Shown: positions 15,911 through 24,187, numbered from the stretch's first letter. The stretch: DNA of 36,864 nucleotides from Ruminococcus sp. (GCA_017480485.1 JAFVAN010000033.1:1-36864), one strand, 5' to 3'. Notes: generated from the letters alone by a model not told the origin. Numbers and translations are program-made.

Positions 15911-17239
15911 ATGGAATTGATTGCTAAACGACCTAACGGGACAGAGGATGTTACCCCCGCACAGGTCTATAAGTGGCACACCGTTGAACAGGTGGCCCGC
16001 GAAAGCGCCGAGCAGTTCGGCTTTAAGGAGATAAGAGTGCCTACCTTCGAGGAGACCTCCCTCTTCGTCCGCTCCGTCGGCGACACCACCGACGTGGTCC
16101 AGAAGGAGATGTATTCCGTCACCGCCGCAGGCGACGAGGGCTTTACTCTCCGCCCCGAGGGCACCGCAGGCGTTATCCGTGCCGTCATCCAGAACGGTAT
16201 GCTCAACGACACTATGCCCCAGAAGGTGTACTACCTCCTCTCCTGCTTCCGCCACGAGAAAAAGCAGGCAGGCAGGCTACGTGAGTTCCATCAGTTCGGC
16301 TGCGAGCTGGTAGGCTCTGCCGCACCCGCCGCCGATGCCGACCTCATCGCTCTGGCGAAGGACGTCATCGACAGGCTGGGCCTCAAAAATATCGAGCTGA
16401 ACTTGAACTCCATCGGCTGCCCCCAGTGCCGCGCCAAGTACAGAGAGGCGCTTGTCTCCTACTTTGAGCCCCACAGGGACGAGCTCTGCGACACCTGCAA
16501 GGACAGGCTCGACAAGAACCCCCTGCGGCTGCTGGACTGCAAGAGCGAGGAGGACCAAGCCATCGCCAAGGACGCGCCTGTGATACTGGACTACCTCTGC
16601 GAGGATTGCAGCAAGCACTTTGAGACGGTGAAAAAGAACCTCTCGCTGATGGGCATAGAATACAAGCTCAACCCCCGCATCGTTCGGGGTCTGGATTACT
16701 ACACCCGCACGGTCTTCGAGTTTATCTCCACGGACATCGGCTCTCAAGGGACGGTCTGCGGCGGCGGAAGGTATGACGGGCTCATCGGCACCATGGGCGG
16801 CAAGGACACCCCCGCTCTGGGCTTTGCAATGGGTCTGGAGAGGATCATCATGGCAATGGAGAAGCAGGGCTGCGACTTTGCGGAGGAGAAGACCTGCGAC
16901 CTGTGCTTTGTGACGCTGGGCGACGAGGCCGCCGAGAAGGCAGTAGAGCTGGCGCAGATGATGCGTCAGGAGGGCTTCCGGGTAGAATACGATCTTGTAG
17001 GCAGGAAGCTGAAGCAGCAGATGAACTATGCAGACAAGATCGGGGCTAAGTATGTTATCGTGCTGGGCGGAGACGAGATCGCCCAAGGCAAGGCGAAGCT
17101 AAAGAACATGAAGACAGGAGAGCAGACAGGTGTAGCGCTGGACGAGACTCTGCTGGACAGCTTCGGGGCGGTATACTACGAGATGATGATGGAAAACGAC
17201 GAGAATTTCAGGAATTTTGTAGAAGCTTTTGGAGAGTAA
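15911..17239 (+). CDS. hisS: Histidine--tRNA ligase
   Basis: 442 residues from the ATG at 15911, which follows AAAAGGAG; an upstream in-frame ATG at 15872 lies in repeat sequence. The class II catalytic core shows motif 2 CFRHEKKQAGRLREFHQFG. The HisRS signatures are GLDYYTRTVFEF and GGGRYDGLIG followed by FAMGLERII (motif 3). An anticodon-binding domain fills the last 100 residues or so. It charges tRNA(His). A T-box controls it, and about 240 nt of repeat sequence separates the T-box terminator from the start codon. Two small genes and aspS follow without a visible terminator, so the T-box may control them all. Confidence 0.97.
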   Translation: MELIAKRPNGTEDVTPAQVYKWHTVEQVARESAEQFGFKEIRVPTFEETSLFVRSVGDTTDVVQKEMYSVTAAGDEGFTLRPEGTAGVIRAVIQNGMLNDTMPQKVYYLLSCFRHEKKQAGRLREFHQFGCELVGSAAPAADADLIALAKDVIDRLGLKNIELNLNSIGCPQCRAKYREALVSYFEPHRDELCDTCKDRLDKNPLRLLDCKSEEDQAIAKDAPVILDYLCEDCSKHFETVKKNLSLMGIEYKLNPRIVRGLDYYTRTVFEFISTDIGSQGTVCGGGRYDGLIGTMGGKDTPALGFAMGLERIIMAMEKQGCDFAEEKTCDLCFVTLGDEAAEKAVELAQMMRQEGFRVEYDLVGRKLKQQMNYADKIGAKYVIVLGGDEIAQGKAKLKNMKTGEQTGVALDETLLDSFGAVYYEMMMENDENFRNFVEAFGE

Positions 17240-17254
17240 AAAGTCAGCACAGCT

Positions 17255-17440
17255 GCGGCATATTGGCCGGAATCCAAGGGGCGGCCTTAGCCCCTTGGCA
17301 GGTATATTTTGTCCTCGCATAAACTCGGACGAAAATCGGGCAGCGCCCTGGTCGCCGACCCGGCGAAACACGCACAAAACTATCGGCTACCAACGGCGCA
17401 GCAACCGTGGGAGATGCCCGATAGGGCGGAGGGGTTCTTC
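17255..17440 (+). repeat. Composite A/B repeat, copy 5 (shortened)
   Basis: H1 CCAAGGGGC/GCCCCTTGG, an H2 variant GGGC/GCCC, and H3 in the covarying form CGCCG/CGGCG. Then come the conserved GCGAAACACGCACAAAACTA tract and a reduced B module with GCCCGATAGGGC. The H4 core is mostly missing. It sits between hisS and the next gene. Confidence 0.8.
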
Positions 17441-17474
17441 TATCCTATAGCTTCTGACCTCTATCCTCTATGTT

Positions 17475-17514
17475 TACACTGTTGTGAGGCGGCGTGCCGC
17501 CGCTCACGCGATTT
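17475..17514 (-). repeat. Family C repeat, copy 3 (partial)
   Basis: Only hairpin 1 remains, in a variant form: GTGAGGCGGCG TGC CGCCGCTCAC. Stem 2 is absent. A ribosome site and start codon follow within about 17 bp. Confidence 0.65.
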
Positions 17515-17530
17515 AAAAAGGAGAGATAAC

Positions 17531-17872
17531 ATGAGCAGATGTGAAAAATGTGAAATGATACCGCTGGTGGAGTTCGGCTCGCCTGCGGATTATGCAGCAG
17601 CGCTGCAATCCTTCGCAGGAATGGTCATGGGGGGCGATATGGAGATCGTCTACCAGAGCTTTCCCATCGAGCTGCTGCTTAGACCCGGGATGGTGAAGAA
17701 AACTAAGTTCTTCCACCAGTTCAGGTGCAAGAGCTGCGGCACTATCTACGGTATGTTCGCCAATACAAGAGTCGGCGGACAGATCAAGATCAACGATAAG
17801 GTCTTTGACCCCGCCGATTACCCCGACCCCGAACCGAAAAAGGACGCGGAGGCCGATAATACCAATGCTTAG
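17531..17872 (+). CDS. Small two-CxxC protein of unknown function
   Basis: 113 residues from the ATG at 17531, after AGGAGAG. The frame is open further upstream through repeat DNA, which I exclude. CEKC at residues 4-7 and CKSC in the middle could form a zinc ribbon, with the C terminus acidic and charged. I do not recognise the family. It lies between hisS and aspS, and its stop overlaps the start of the next gene, suggesting co-expression. Its position hints at a translation-linked role, but nothing in the sequence shows one. Confidence 0.72.
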   Translation: MSRCEKCEMIPLVEFGSPADYAAALQSFAGMVMGGDMEIVYQSFPIELLLRPGMVKKTKFFHQFRCKSCGTIYGMFANTRVGGQIKINDKVFDPADYPDPEPKKDAEADNTNA

Positions 17873-18401
17873 CTTCCTGCCCGTGAGCTTTGAGACCGAG
17901 ACCTCTTTGAGCCCCAAAAGACTGGCGCGAAAGCTGGATCGGGATCTGGTGGAGCATAGGCCCACCATAAATATCATGTCTCAGGGAAGGTTCATGCGCA
18001 AGTATCGGCTGGAAAGCTGCTACTACGGCTGCCGCACAAGCAGCAGCGAGTTCAGGCTCTTTCACCATCAGGCGAAGAAACGGGACGGCGGCTCAACAGG
18101 CTTCTACGGCAAAATAGAGGCCACCGAGAGCGGCTCCCGCATCAGCGGCAGCTTCCGAAAGCCTGCTTATACCTACGTCTTCGGCATCGTCTGGACGCTG
18201 GTCATCGCAGTGCTTGCGCTGTTTTCCGTGTCGCTCAAGGAGTACGCTGCCGCAGGCTGCTTCGGAGCCCTGTGGGCCGTGGGCGTCTGGTTCATGTTCA
18301 GCGATAACAAGAAGCCCACGCTTCGGGCCTACCTCGAGGCCCTTCCAAAGGCTGCGCCCACCGCCGCGCCGGAGGAAACCGAGGAACATAACAGTAAATA
18401 A
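17865..18401 (+). CDS. Two-helix membrane protein of unknown function
   Basis: 178 residues from the ATG at 17865, which overlaps the previous gene by 8 bp; GGAGG lies about 12 bp upstream. A soluble, basic N-terminal part (about 1-100) is followed by two closely spaced membrane helices (about 103-122 and 127-145) and a Pro/Ala/Glu-rich tail. No known domain is visible. aspS begins 22 bp downstream, so this gene is probably part of the hisS-aspS transcription unit. Confidence 0.72.
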   Translation: MLSFLPVSFETETSLSPKRLARKLDRDLVEHRPTINIMSQGRFMRKYRLESCYYGCRTSSSEFRLFHHQAKKRDGGSTGFYGKIEATESGSRISGSFRKPAYTYVFGIVWTLVIAVLALFSVSLKEYAAAGCFGALWAVGVWFMFSDNKKPTLRAYLEALPKAAPTAAPEETEEHNSK

Positions 18402-18422
18402 CTCTGAACGGAGGAAAATAAA

Positions 18423-19757
18423 ATGAACAGAACTTACATCAAGGACGTTAAGGAGCATCTGGGCGAGACCATAAAGGTGCAGGGCTTCGTCGAGAATTAC
18501 CGCAACGGCCGCGCCATGGCCTTCATCGTGGTAAAGGACATCACAGGCAAGCTTCAGGTGACCGTCGAAAAGGAAAAGCATCCCGAGCTCAACGAGAAGC
18601 TGGACAGCCTGACGGGAGATTCCGTAGTTACGGTCATCGGACAGGTCTTCGAGAACGACTATGTTAAAATGGGCGGCCTCGAGATGATACCCGAGGACGT
18701 CATCCCCGAGAGCATCGCCGACGCCATCCCCATAGCAAGAAAAGAGATACCCGCCACCAAGAAGAAAAAGGCCGTGGAGCGCTCCAGCATCGACCAGCGC
18801 ATCGACTACCGCTGGATAGACCTGCGCACCGACGAGAACCAGCTGATGTTCAAGGTCCAGACCACCATGGTGAACGCCATGCGGCAGTTCCTGCTGGGAG
18901 AGAATTTTATCGAGATCCACACCCCCAAGCTCATCGGTGCCGCCAGTGAGAGCGGCTCCAGCGTCTTCGAGGTAAAGTATTTTGACCGCAACGCCTACCT
19001 TGCCCAGAGCCCCCAGTTCTATAAGCAGATGGCCATGGCCAGCGGCTTCGAGCGCATCTTTGAGGTAGGCCCCGTGTTCAGGGCCGAGAAGAGCTACACC
19101 AGCAAGCACACCACCGAATTCACGGGCTTCGACCTGGAGTTCAGCTATATCGAGAGCTACAGGGACGTTATGGCAATGGAGGAGCAGCTGCTCAAGGCAG
19201 GACTTGCCGCCGTTAAGGAAAAGTACGGCGAGCAGATAAAGGAACTCTTCGGACAGGAGGTCATCGTCCCCGAGACCCCCTTCCCCGTTGTAAAGCTTGC
19301 AGACCTCTACAAGGGCCTCGAGGAGGAGTTCGGCTACAAGGTGCCTGAGGAGGAGAAGGGCGACCTGACCACCGACGCCGAGCAGCTCAGCTACAAGTGG
19401 GTGCAGAAGCACTACGGCCACGAATTCCTGTTCGTTACCGACTTTGACGCCGAGAAGCGGGCCTTCTACCACATGAGGGACGAAAATGGCGTGCCCCTTG
19501 GCTACGACCTTATCTGGAGAGGCGTCGAGATAACCACAGGCGCCCAGCGCGAGCACAGGTACGAGGTGCTCAAAAAGCAGGCCGACGAAAAGGGCCTTGC
19601 CGAGGACGTAAAGTTCTACCTCGAGTTCTTCCGCTACGGCTGTCCCCCTCACGGCGGCTTCGGTATCGGCGTTGACCGCCTGACCATGCTGCTGCTGGGC
19701 CTGCACATCAAGGAAGCAATGTTCATCTTCCGCGGCCCCAACAGGCTGAACCCGTAA
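18423..19757 (+). CDS. aspS: Aspartate--tRNA ligase, archaeal/eukaryotic type (AspS2)
   Basis: 444 residues, against about 590 for standard bacterial AspRS; the bacterial GAD insertion is absent. An N-terminal OB fold (about 1-105) binds the anticodon. The class II core has FEVGPVFRAEKSYTSKHTTE (motif 2 region), GVEITTGAQREHR and motif 3 GFGIGVDRLTMLLLG. It joins Asp to tRNA(Asp). Some enzymes of this type also charge tRNA(Asn), making Asp-tRNA(Asn) for GatCAB; the diagnostic residues are not clear here, so specificity is open. GGAGG precedes the ATG. It is the last gene of the T-box unit and ends at a strong terminator. Confidence 0.93.
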   Translation: MNRTYIKDVKEHLGETIKVQGFVENYRNGRAMAFIVVKDITGKLQVTVEKEKHPELNEKLDSLTGDSVVTVIGQVFENDYVKMGGLEMIPEDVIPESIADAIPIARKEIPATKKKKAVERSSIDQRIDYRWIDLRTDENQLMFKVQTTMVNAMRQFLLGENFIEIHTPKLIGAASESGSSVFEVKYFDRNAYLAQSPQFYKQMAMASGFERIFEVGPVFRAEKSYTSKHTTEFTGFDLEFSYIESYRDVMAMEEQLLKAGLAAVKEKYGEQIKELFGQEVIVPETPFPVVKLADLYKGLEEEFGYKVPEEEKGDLTTDAEQLSYKWVQKHYGHEFLFVTDFDAEKRAFYHMRDENGVPLGYDLIWRGVEITTGAQREHRYEVLKKQADEKGLAEDVKFYLEFFRYGCPPHGGFGIGVDRLTMLLLGLHIKEAMFIFRGPNRLNP

Positions 19758-19763
19758 GAGGCT

Positions 19764-20009
19764 TTAGACAAAAAGGTACATCTCCCCCTGCGGGAGATGT
19801 ACCTTTTTCGCATTTTTCGGCACCGAGACCTCTCCTCCGTTGTCTATCACTCTTTTAAGCACATCGGAAACGTAAAACAAGCACCGCGAGATGCGAACGT
19901 TGTTGATGATGTCCTCGTCACTTACTTCCCGCCCTGTGAGGGGGTCAATGCCCATAGCGAGACTGTCAATATACTTTTTTGCGCGTTCCATTTTCTCAAG
20001 CTCTGTCAT
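19764..20009 (-). CDS. Small conserved protein of unknown function (81 aa)
   Basis: 81 residues, charged and largely helical: MTELEKMERAKKYIDSLAMG, then DPLTGREV, NNVRISRCLFYVSDVLKRVI and a basic C terminus ending GEMYLFV. Similar proteins with NGINPL and NNVRLSRCFFYVSDVL patterns are, as I recall, common in Clostridia as unnamed hypotheticals. The minus-strand ATG follows GAGGTGA, and a promoter lies about 50 bp upstream. Its last codons are read through the aspS terminator hairpin, so coding sequence and terminator are superimposed. Confidence 0.85.
   Translation of the reverse strand: MTELEKMERAKKYIDSLAMGIDPLTGREVSDEDIINNVRISRCLFYVSDVLKRVIDNGGEVSVPKNAKKVHLPQGEMYLFV
19770..19808. terminator. 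Bidirectional terminator after aspS
   Basis: AAAAAGGTACATCTCCC (19770-19786) pairs with GGGAGATGTACCTTTTT (19792-19808) across a 5-nt loop. It also encodes the last codons of the opposing 81-residue gene (stop at 19764). Confidence 0.92.
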
Positions 20010-20058
20010 TATGTATCACCTCAATGTTGATATCAGCCTGTCGAGTTGTTATGAGATA

Positions 20059-20088
20059 AGTATATCACGGAAGAGAACGGAAAGTCAA
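20059..20088 (-). promoter_or_regulatory. sigma-A promoter of the 81-aa gene
   Basis: On the minus strand, -35 TTGACT (20088-20083), an 18-bp spacer and -10 TATACT (20064-20059). Confidence 0.8.
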
Positions 20089-20266
20089 GCGCAAAGCCGA
20101 ACAATACCACAGCAGCACGTTCCCCCATTTCAGCAATAACAAGAAATATCGACCTTAGCTCACACCAAGCCCCGACCCGCCGTCACACAAAGCCGACCTC
20201 CAAAACCATTTTACCCAAAGGCGGCATTGCGCCGTGCGCGCTAGCACCGCCGTGCACAAAAAAGAC
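20089..20266. other. Intergenic stretch without recognised feature
   Basis: It lies between two divergent promoters. I see no gene and no copy of repeat families A-D. A short GTGCGCGCTAGCAC palindrome is near 20243, just before the promoter of the lipoprotein gene. Confidence 0.5.
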
Positions 20267-20295
20267 TTGCTTTATTTCTTTGATTGTGGTATAAT
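20267..20295 (+). promoter_or_regulatory. sigma-A promoter of the lipoprotein/two-component unit
   Basis: -35 TTGCTT (20267-20272), a 17-bp spacer and -10 TATAAT (20290-20295). Confidence 0.78.
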
Positions 20296-20334
20296 AGAAT
20301 GTGTATTTGTGTCCGATGAAAGGGGGCGTTGTCT

Positions 20335-21672
20335 TTGAGATCATTGAGGCTGGCGGCTTGTGCTGCGGCGGCTATTATTATGAGCGGCTGCACGAGTATG
20401 AACCTCTCTGTCGATAACCTGCTGGCGGCGCCGAAGCTCACTAACGAGCAGTCGGAGATACACGAGGCCCTAATAAACGCCGTGGGAAGCAACATAACCC
20501 TTAAATATCCCAGAAACGGTGACAACCGCTCGGCCTACGTCGTTGCCGATATCGACAACGAGGAGACCGACGAGGCCATGGTCTTTTATGAGTATTCGGG
20601 CGCCGACGGCAACGAGGACGGCCTGCGCGTCAACCTACTTGACCGCAACGAGGACGGGGAGTGGTACTCCGTTAAGGAGATCGCGGGCGCAGGCACCGAG
20701 ATAGACAAGGTCATCCTTACAAAGGTGAGCGGCGTAAGCGGCACCTGCGTGCTGGTGGGCTACCAGACCATGACAGGCGAGGAAAAGACCCTTGAGATCT
20801 ATTCCTACAGAGACGGCGAGCTCTCGCGGATAGGCACCGACACCTATTCCGTCCTCGAGGCCATCGACCTCAACTCCGACGGCACCAACGAGCTTGTGAC
20901 CATCAGAAGAAGCACCAACGCCGAAACGGGGCAGGTAACGGCCAAGGCCTCACTGCTTGAAATGAAGGACGGCGAGATAACCGCGGTCCAGAGCATCGAT
21001 ATGTGCGACAACGTGACCTCCTACGTCAGGGCAAGGGCCGCGCGGGTCAAGGACGGCCGCACGGCGCTGTATGTGGACTCCCTCAACGCCGAGGGCAGCT
21101 TGCAGACCGAGATCATCTACTACCGCTACTCCGCCCTGCAAAACCCCATGAGCCTGAGAAGCGAGAAGCTGCTGCCCCTGTGCACGCGGCCCACGGGCTA
21201 TTACAGCGTTGACATCGACGAAGACGGCGTCATCGAGATACCCGCCACCCGGGTGATGCTGGGCTACGAGAGCGCCCTGCCCGAGGATCAGGTACTCATG
21301 ACCTCTTGGACCGTCTATCAGGATTTCTACGAGCTGGAGCCCAAGTATTCCGGCTACTACTCGGTGCCGGACGGCTTCACGATGATCTTCCCCTCCCGCT
21401 GGACCGACAAGGTAACAGTCAAGAAGGACTCCGCCACGGAAGAGACTGTTTTTTACAAATACGAGGGCGACATCAACGCCGAGATGACGGAGCTCATGCG
21501 CATCGCGGTGAAGGCCAAGCCCCTCTCTCAGGACTATATCTACGACGGCTATCAGGTGGTAAGGACCGTGGGCCAGCTGGATTATCTGGTGAAGCTGCCC
21601 ACCGACAGGCGCGAGCAGCTCATCCTGACCATCGATGAGGTGTCGAACAATTTCTATGTAGTCCCGACATAA
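20335..21672 (+). CDS. Lipoprotein with Asp-rich repeat motifs
   Basis: About 445 residues. I prefer the TTG at 20335, which has AAAGGGGG about 10 bp upstream; a TTG at 20329 is too close to that site. The signal peptide MRSLRLAACAAAAIIMSGC ends at the lipobox cysteine. The extracellular part repeats motifs of the type DIDNEETDEAMVFY, DLNSDGTNELVTI and DIDEDGVIEI, resembling calcium-binding or beta-propeller (VCBS/FG-GAP-like) repeats. The family is not identified. It is the first gene before a response regulator and sensor kinase (54 bp gap), so it could be a sensory accessory of that system; this is inference from position. Confidence 0.8.
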   Translation: MRSLRLAACAAAAIIMSGCTSMNLSVDNLLAAPKLTNEQSEIHEALINAVGSNITLKYPRNGDNRSAYVVADIDNEETDEAMVFYEYSGADGNEDGLRVNLLDRNEDGEWYSVKEIAGAGTEIDKVILTKVSGVSGTCVLVGYQTMTGEEKTLEIYSYRDGELSRIGTDTYSVLEAIDLNSDGTNELVTIRRSTNAETGQVTAKASLLEMKDGEITAVQSIDMCDNVTSYVRARAARVKDGRTALYVDSLNAEGSLQTEIIYYRYSALQNPMSLRSEKLLPLCTRPTGYYSVDIDEDGVIEIPATRVMLGYESALPEDQVLMTSWTVYQDFYELEPKYSGYYSVPDGFTMIFPSRWTDKVTVKKDSATEETVFYKYEGDINAEMTELMRIAVKAKPLSQDYIYDGYQVVRTVGQLDYLVKLPTDRREQLILTIDEVSNNFYVVPT

Positions 21673-21726
21673 AAACGAACGCGGGACGAGAGCCCCGCAC
21701 TTTCATAACGAAACGGAGGTACAACA

Positions 21727-22425
21727 ATGAGAAGAGTTTTAGTTTGCGAGGACGAGGATTCCATCCGAGAGTTTGTAGTCCTCAACCTGACCCGCAGCGG
21801 CTACGAGGTAGTAGACGTGAACTGCGGAGAGGACGCCATTGCGGCCTTTGAGGAGGCTGACGGCGGCTTTGACGTTGCGCTGCTGGACATCATGATGCCC
21901 GGCATCGACGGCCAGCAGGTGTGCAAGAAATTCCGCGAGAAGAGCGACACCATGGGCATCATAATGCTTTCGGCCAAGTCGCAGGAGATGGACAAGATAT
22001 CCTCGCTTATGAACGGGGCAGACGACTACATAACCAAGCCCTTCTCTATCTCTGAGCTGGTGGCGAGGGTAGACGCAGTCTGCCGCAGGGTAAGCATGTC
22101 CCACGCGAAGCCCGAGGCCTCCTCCACCATAACCTCGGGGCCCTTTGTGCTCAACCTGAAGAGCCGCACGGTATCGAAGAACGGCGAGACCATTGATCTG
22201 ACTCAGGTGGAATATCAGATCATGGAATACTTTTTCAAGAACCAGAACACGGCCCTTGACCGCACCAGCATCCTGAACCACATCTGGGGCGAGAGCTACT
22301 ACGGAGACGACAAGATAGTTGACGTAAACATCAGGCGCATCAGGATGAAGATAGAGGACGAGCCCTCGAACCCGAAGTACATCCTGACGATCTGGGGCTT
22401 TGGGTATAAGTGGAGCGGGTCCTAG
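21727..22425 (+). CDS. OmpR/PhoB-family response regulator
   Basis: 232 residues. The receiver domain has acidic E9/D10/E11-type residues (CEDED), the phospho-acceptor D54 in ALLDIMMPG and the conserved K104 in YITKPFS. The C-terminal winged-helix DNA-binding domain (about 135-230) ends in YILTIWGFGYKW, as in OmpR/PhoB proteins. It should act as a transcription factor phosphorylated by the kinase encoded next. The start follows CGGAGGT. Family C and B repeats occupy the 268 bp before the kinase gene, which is unusual for such a pair. Confidence 0.96.
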   Translation: MRRVLVCEDEDSIREFVVLNLTRSGYEVVDVNCGEDAIAAFEEADGGFDVALLDIMMPGIDGQQVCKKFREKSDTMGIIMLSAKSQEMDKISSLMNGADDYITKPFSISELVARVDAVCRRVSMSHAKPEASSTITSGPFVLNLKSRTVSKNGETIDLTQVEYQIMEYFFKNQNTALDRTSILNHIWGESYYGDDKIVDVNIRRIRMKIEDEPSNPKYILTIWGFGYKWSGS

Positions 22426-22458
22426 CGCGGACGGGTGCTAAGGGCGCACGGCCCAATA

Positions 22459-22530
22459 CGCGTGAGCACTCGCAAGCTCGTTTACAACGGTGAAGGCCGC
22501 AAAGGCTCCCTCGCGGAACGGTGGCCCTCA
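22459..22530 (+). repeat. Family C repeat, copy 4, inside the two-component unit
   Basis: CGCGTGAGCACTCGCAAGCT starts it, followed by CGTTTACAACGGTG and GGCTCCCTCGCGGAACGGTG. It begins about 34 bp after the response-regulator stop. Confidence 0.8.
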
Positions 22531-22566
22531 AAAGGCTGCTGCCCCTAAGTCGGCCTTGGGCGAACG

Positions 22567-22640
22567 ATTTGCCTCCCCTGAAAGGGGAGGTGGCTCGGCG
22601 CCAGCCGAGACGGAGGGGTTTCATCGGAGAGGCACAAGCT
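22567..22640 (-). repeat. Family B repeat module inside the two-component unit
   Basis: CCTCCCCTGAAAGGGGAGG is followed by a GGCTCGGC GCCA GCCGAG stem and GACGGAGGGGTTTC. The TTAGAGG-type motif (TACCTCTAACCTCTAAAAGG) then leads directly into the kinase ribosome site. Confidence 0.8.
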
Positions 22641-22693
22641 TTTCGGCTCGACAGTGCTTTTCTTACCTCTAACCTCTAAAAGGAGCGAACATT

Positions 22694-24187
22694 TTGACAT
22701 CCAAAAAGCATCACGGTAAACACAGCGTTGTCCGCAACTGGATAAAAAACACCATGGGCGCCGTCATCGTTGTGCTGCTGATAATCGAGATATTGCTCAT
22801 CCTTGCGGTCCGCAGCTATTACTACAGCTCCGCAAGACAGTATATCACCTCAAAAATGAATATCGTTACCAACGCCGTTATGCATAACTCCGATGACGCT
22901 AACACCAACTACAACGCCGAGATACGCTCCGTCGTCGAGAGCTATTCCGATAAGGACAAGCTGGAGCTGATGGCCATCAAGACCGACGGCAGCATCGACA
23001 TCACCTCCTCGGGCTTCTCTCCCGAGGGAGACGTGAGCCTCGAGGACTACCATCAGGCCAAGGAGTCTGCCTCGGCCACGGCAACGGCGGTCTTCAAGCT
23101 GCCCTCCGGTGAAAAGGTCATAGCTGTTACCTCCATGATCTCTCCCCGAGGCTGCGAGTACGAGGCCCTGAGGATGGTGGCCTCCATGAAGGAGGTAGAC
23201 CACCAGATACGGGTGATCTCCGTGATAATAACTATAGTTGTTGCTGCGGTGGTACTGCTGATATTCTTCTCGGGAATGTTCTTCATCCGCTCCATCGTTT
23301 TCCCGGTTATCAAGATAGGCGAGATCGCCCGGGGCTTTGCAAAGGGCAATTTTGAGGAGAGGATCGAAAAGACCTCCGACGACGAGATCGGCGAGCTCTG
23401 CGATTCCATAAACTACATGGCGGACGAGCTGTCCAACACCGAGACCATGAAGAACGAATTCATATCCTCGGTATCTCACGAGCTGCGAACGCCGCTGACT
23501 GCCATCAAGGGCTGGAGCGAGACCCTTACCACCATCGGCGACGACGAGGAGACCTTCCGCAAGGGCATGAGGGTGATAACCTCCGAGACCGAGCGCCTTT
23601 CACAGATGGTGGAGGAGCTTTTGGACTTCTCCCGCATCCAAGACAACCGCCTGCAGCTGCAAAAGGCGAAGATCGACATTCTTGCCGAGCTTGGCGAGAC
23701 GGTGCTTATATATCAGGAGCGAGCGCGGGCTCTTGGCATAACCCTGAACTACTACGAGCCCGAGATGCTGCCCTTTGTTTACGGCGACAAGAACAGGCTG
23801 CGTCAGGTTTTCATAAACATAGTAGACAACGCCATAAAATACTCGGACAAGGGCGACACGGTGTCCATCGAGGCCTACGAGCAGAACGGGGAGATATGCA
23901 TTTCCGTTTCCGACACGGGCATTGGCATCGCGAAGGAGGACCTGCCGAAGATAAAGACGAAGTTCTTCAAGGCCAACCACACCCGCCGCGGCTCCGGCAT
24001 CGGCCTTGCGGTTGCTGACGAGATAATCGCGCGGCACGACGGAACGCTGACCATCAACAGCGAGAGCGGCGTCGGCACGACGGTAATGATAACTCTGCCC
24101 TGCATGGAGCAAAGCAAGAAGCCCGACAATCAGGACACGGTGAACGTTGAGCTGATCTCGACGGACGAGAACCTGAACGTGCAGTAG
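22694..24187 (+). CDS. Membrane sensor histidine kinase
   Basis: 497 residues from a TTG start after AGGAGCG. Two membrane helices (about 22-40 and 174-198) enclose an extracellular domain of about 130 residues. A HAMP linker follows (about 199-250), then HisKA with phospho-acceptor H262 in SVSHELRTPLTAIKGW. The HATPase domain shows an N box NIVDNAIKYSD, G1 DTGIGIA and G2 GSGIGLAVADE. The layout is that of PhoR/WalK-like kinases. It should phosphorylate the adjacent OmpR-type regulator in response to an unknown envelope signal. The TTG start and repeat-filled leader may lower its expression relative to the regulator. Confidence 0.95.
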   Translation: MTSKKHHGKHSVVRNWIKNTMGAVIVVLLIIEILLILAVRSYYYSSARQYITSKMNIVTNAVMHNSDDANTNYNAEIRSVVESYSDKDKLELMAIKTDGSIDITSSGFSPEGDVSLEDYHQAKESASATATAVFKLPSGEKVIAVTSMISPRGCEYEALRMVASMKEVDHQIRVISVIITIVVAAVVLLIFFSGMFFIRSIVFPVIKIGEIARGFAKGNFEERIEKTSDDEIGELCDSINYMADELSNTETMKNEFISSVSHELRTPLTAIKGWSETLTTIGDDEETFRKGMRVITSETERLSQMVEELLDFSRIQDNRLQLQKAKIDILAELGETVLIYQERARALGITLNYYEPEMLPFVYGDKNRLRQVFINIVDNAIKYSDKGDTVSIEAYEQNGEICISVSDTGIGIAKEDLPKIKTKFFKANHTRRGSGIGLAVADEIIARHDGTLTINSESGVGTTVMITLPCMEQSKKPDNQDTVNVELISTDENLNVQ

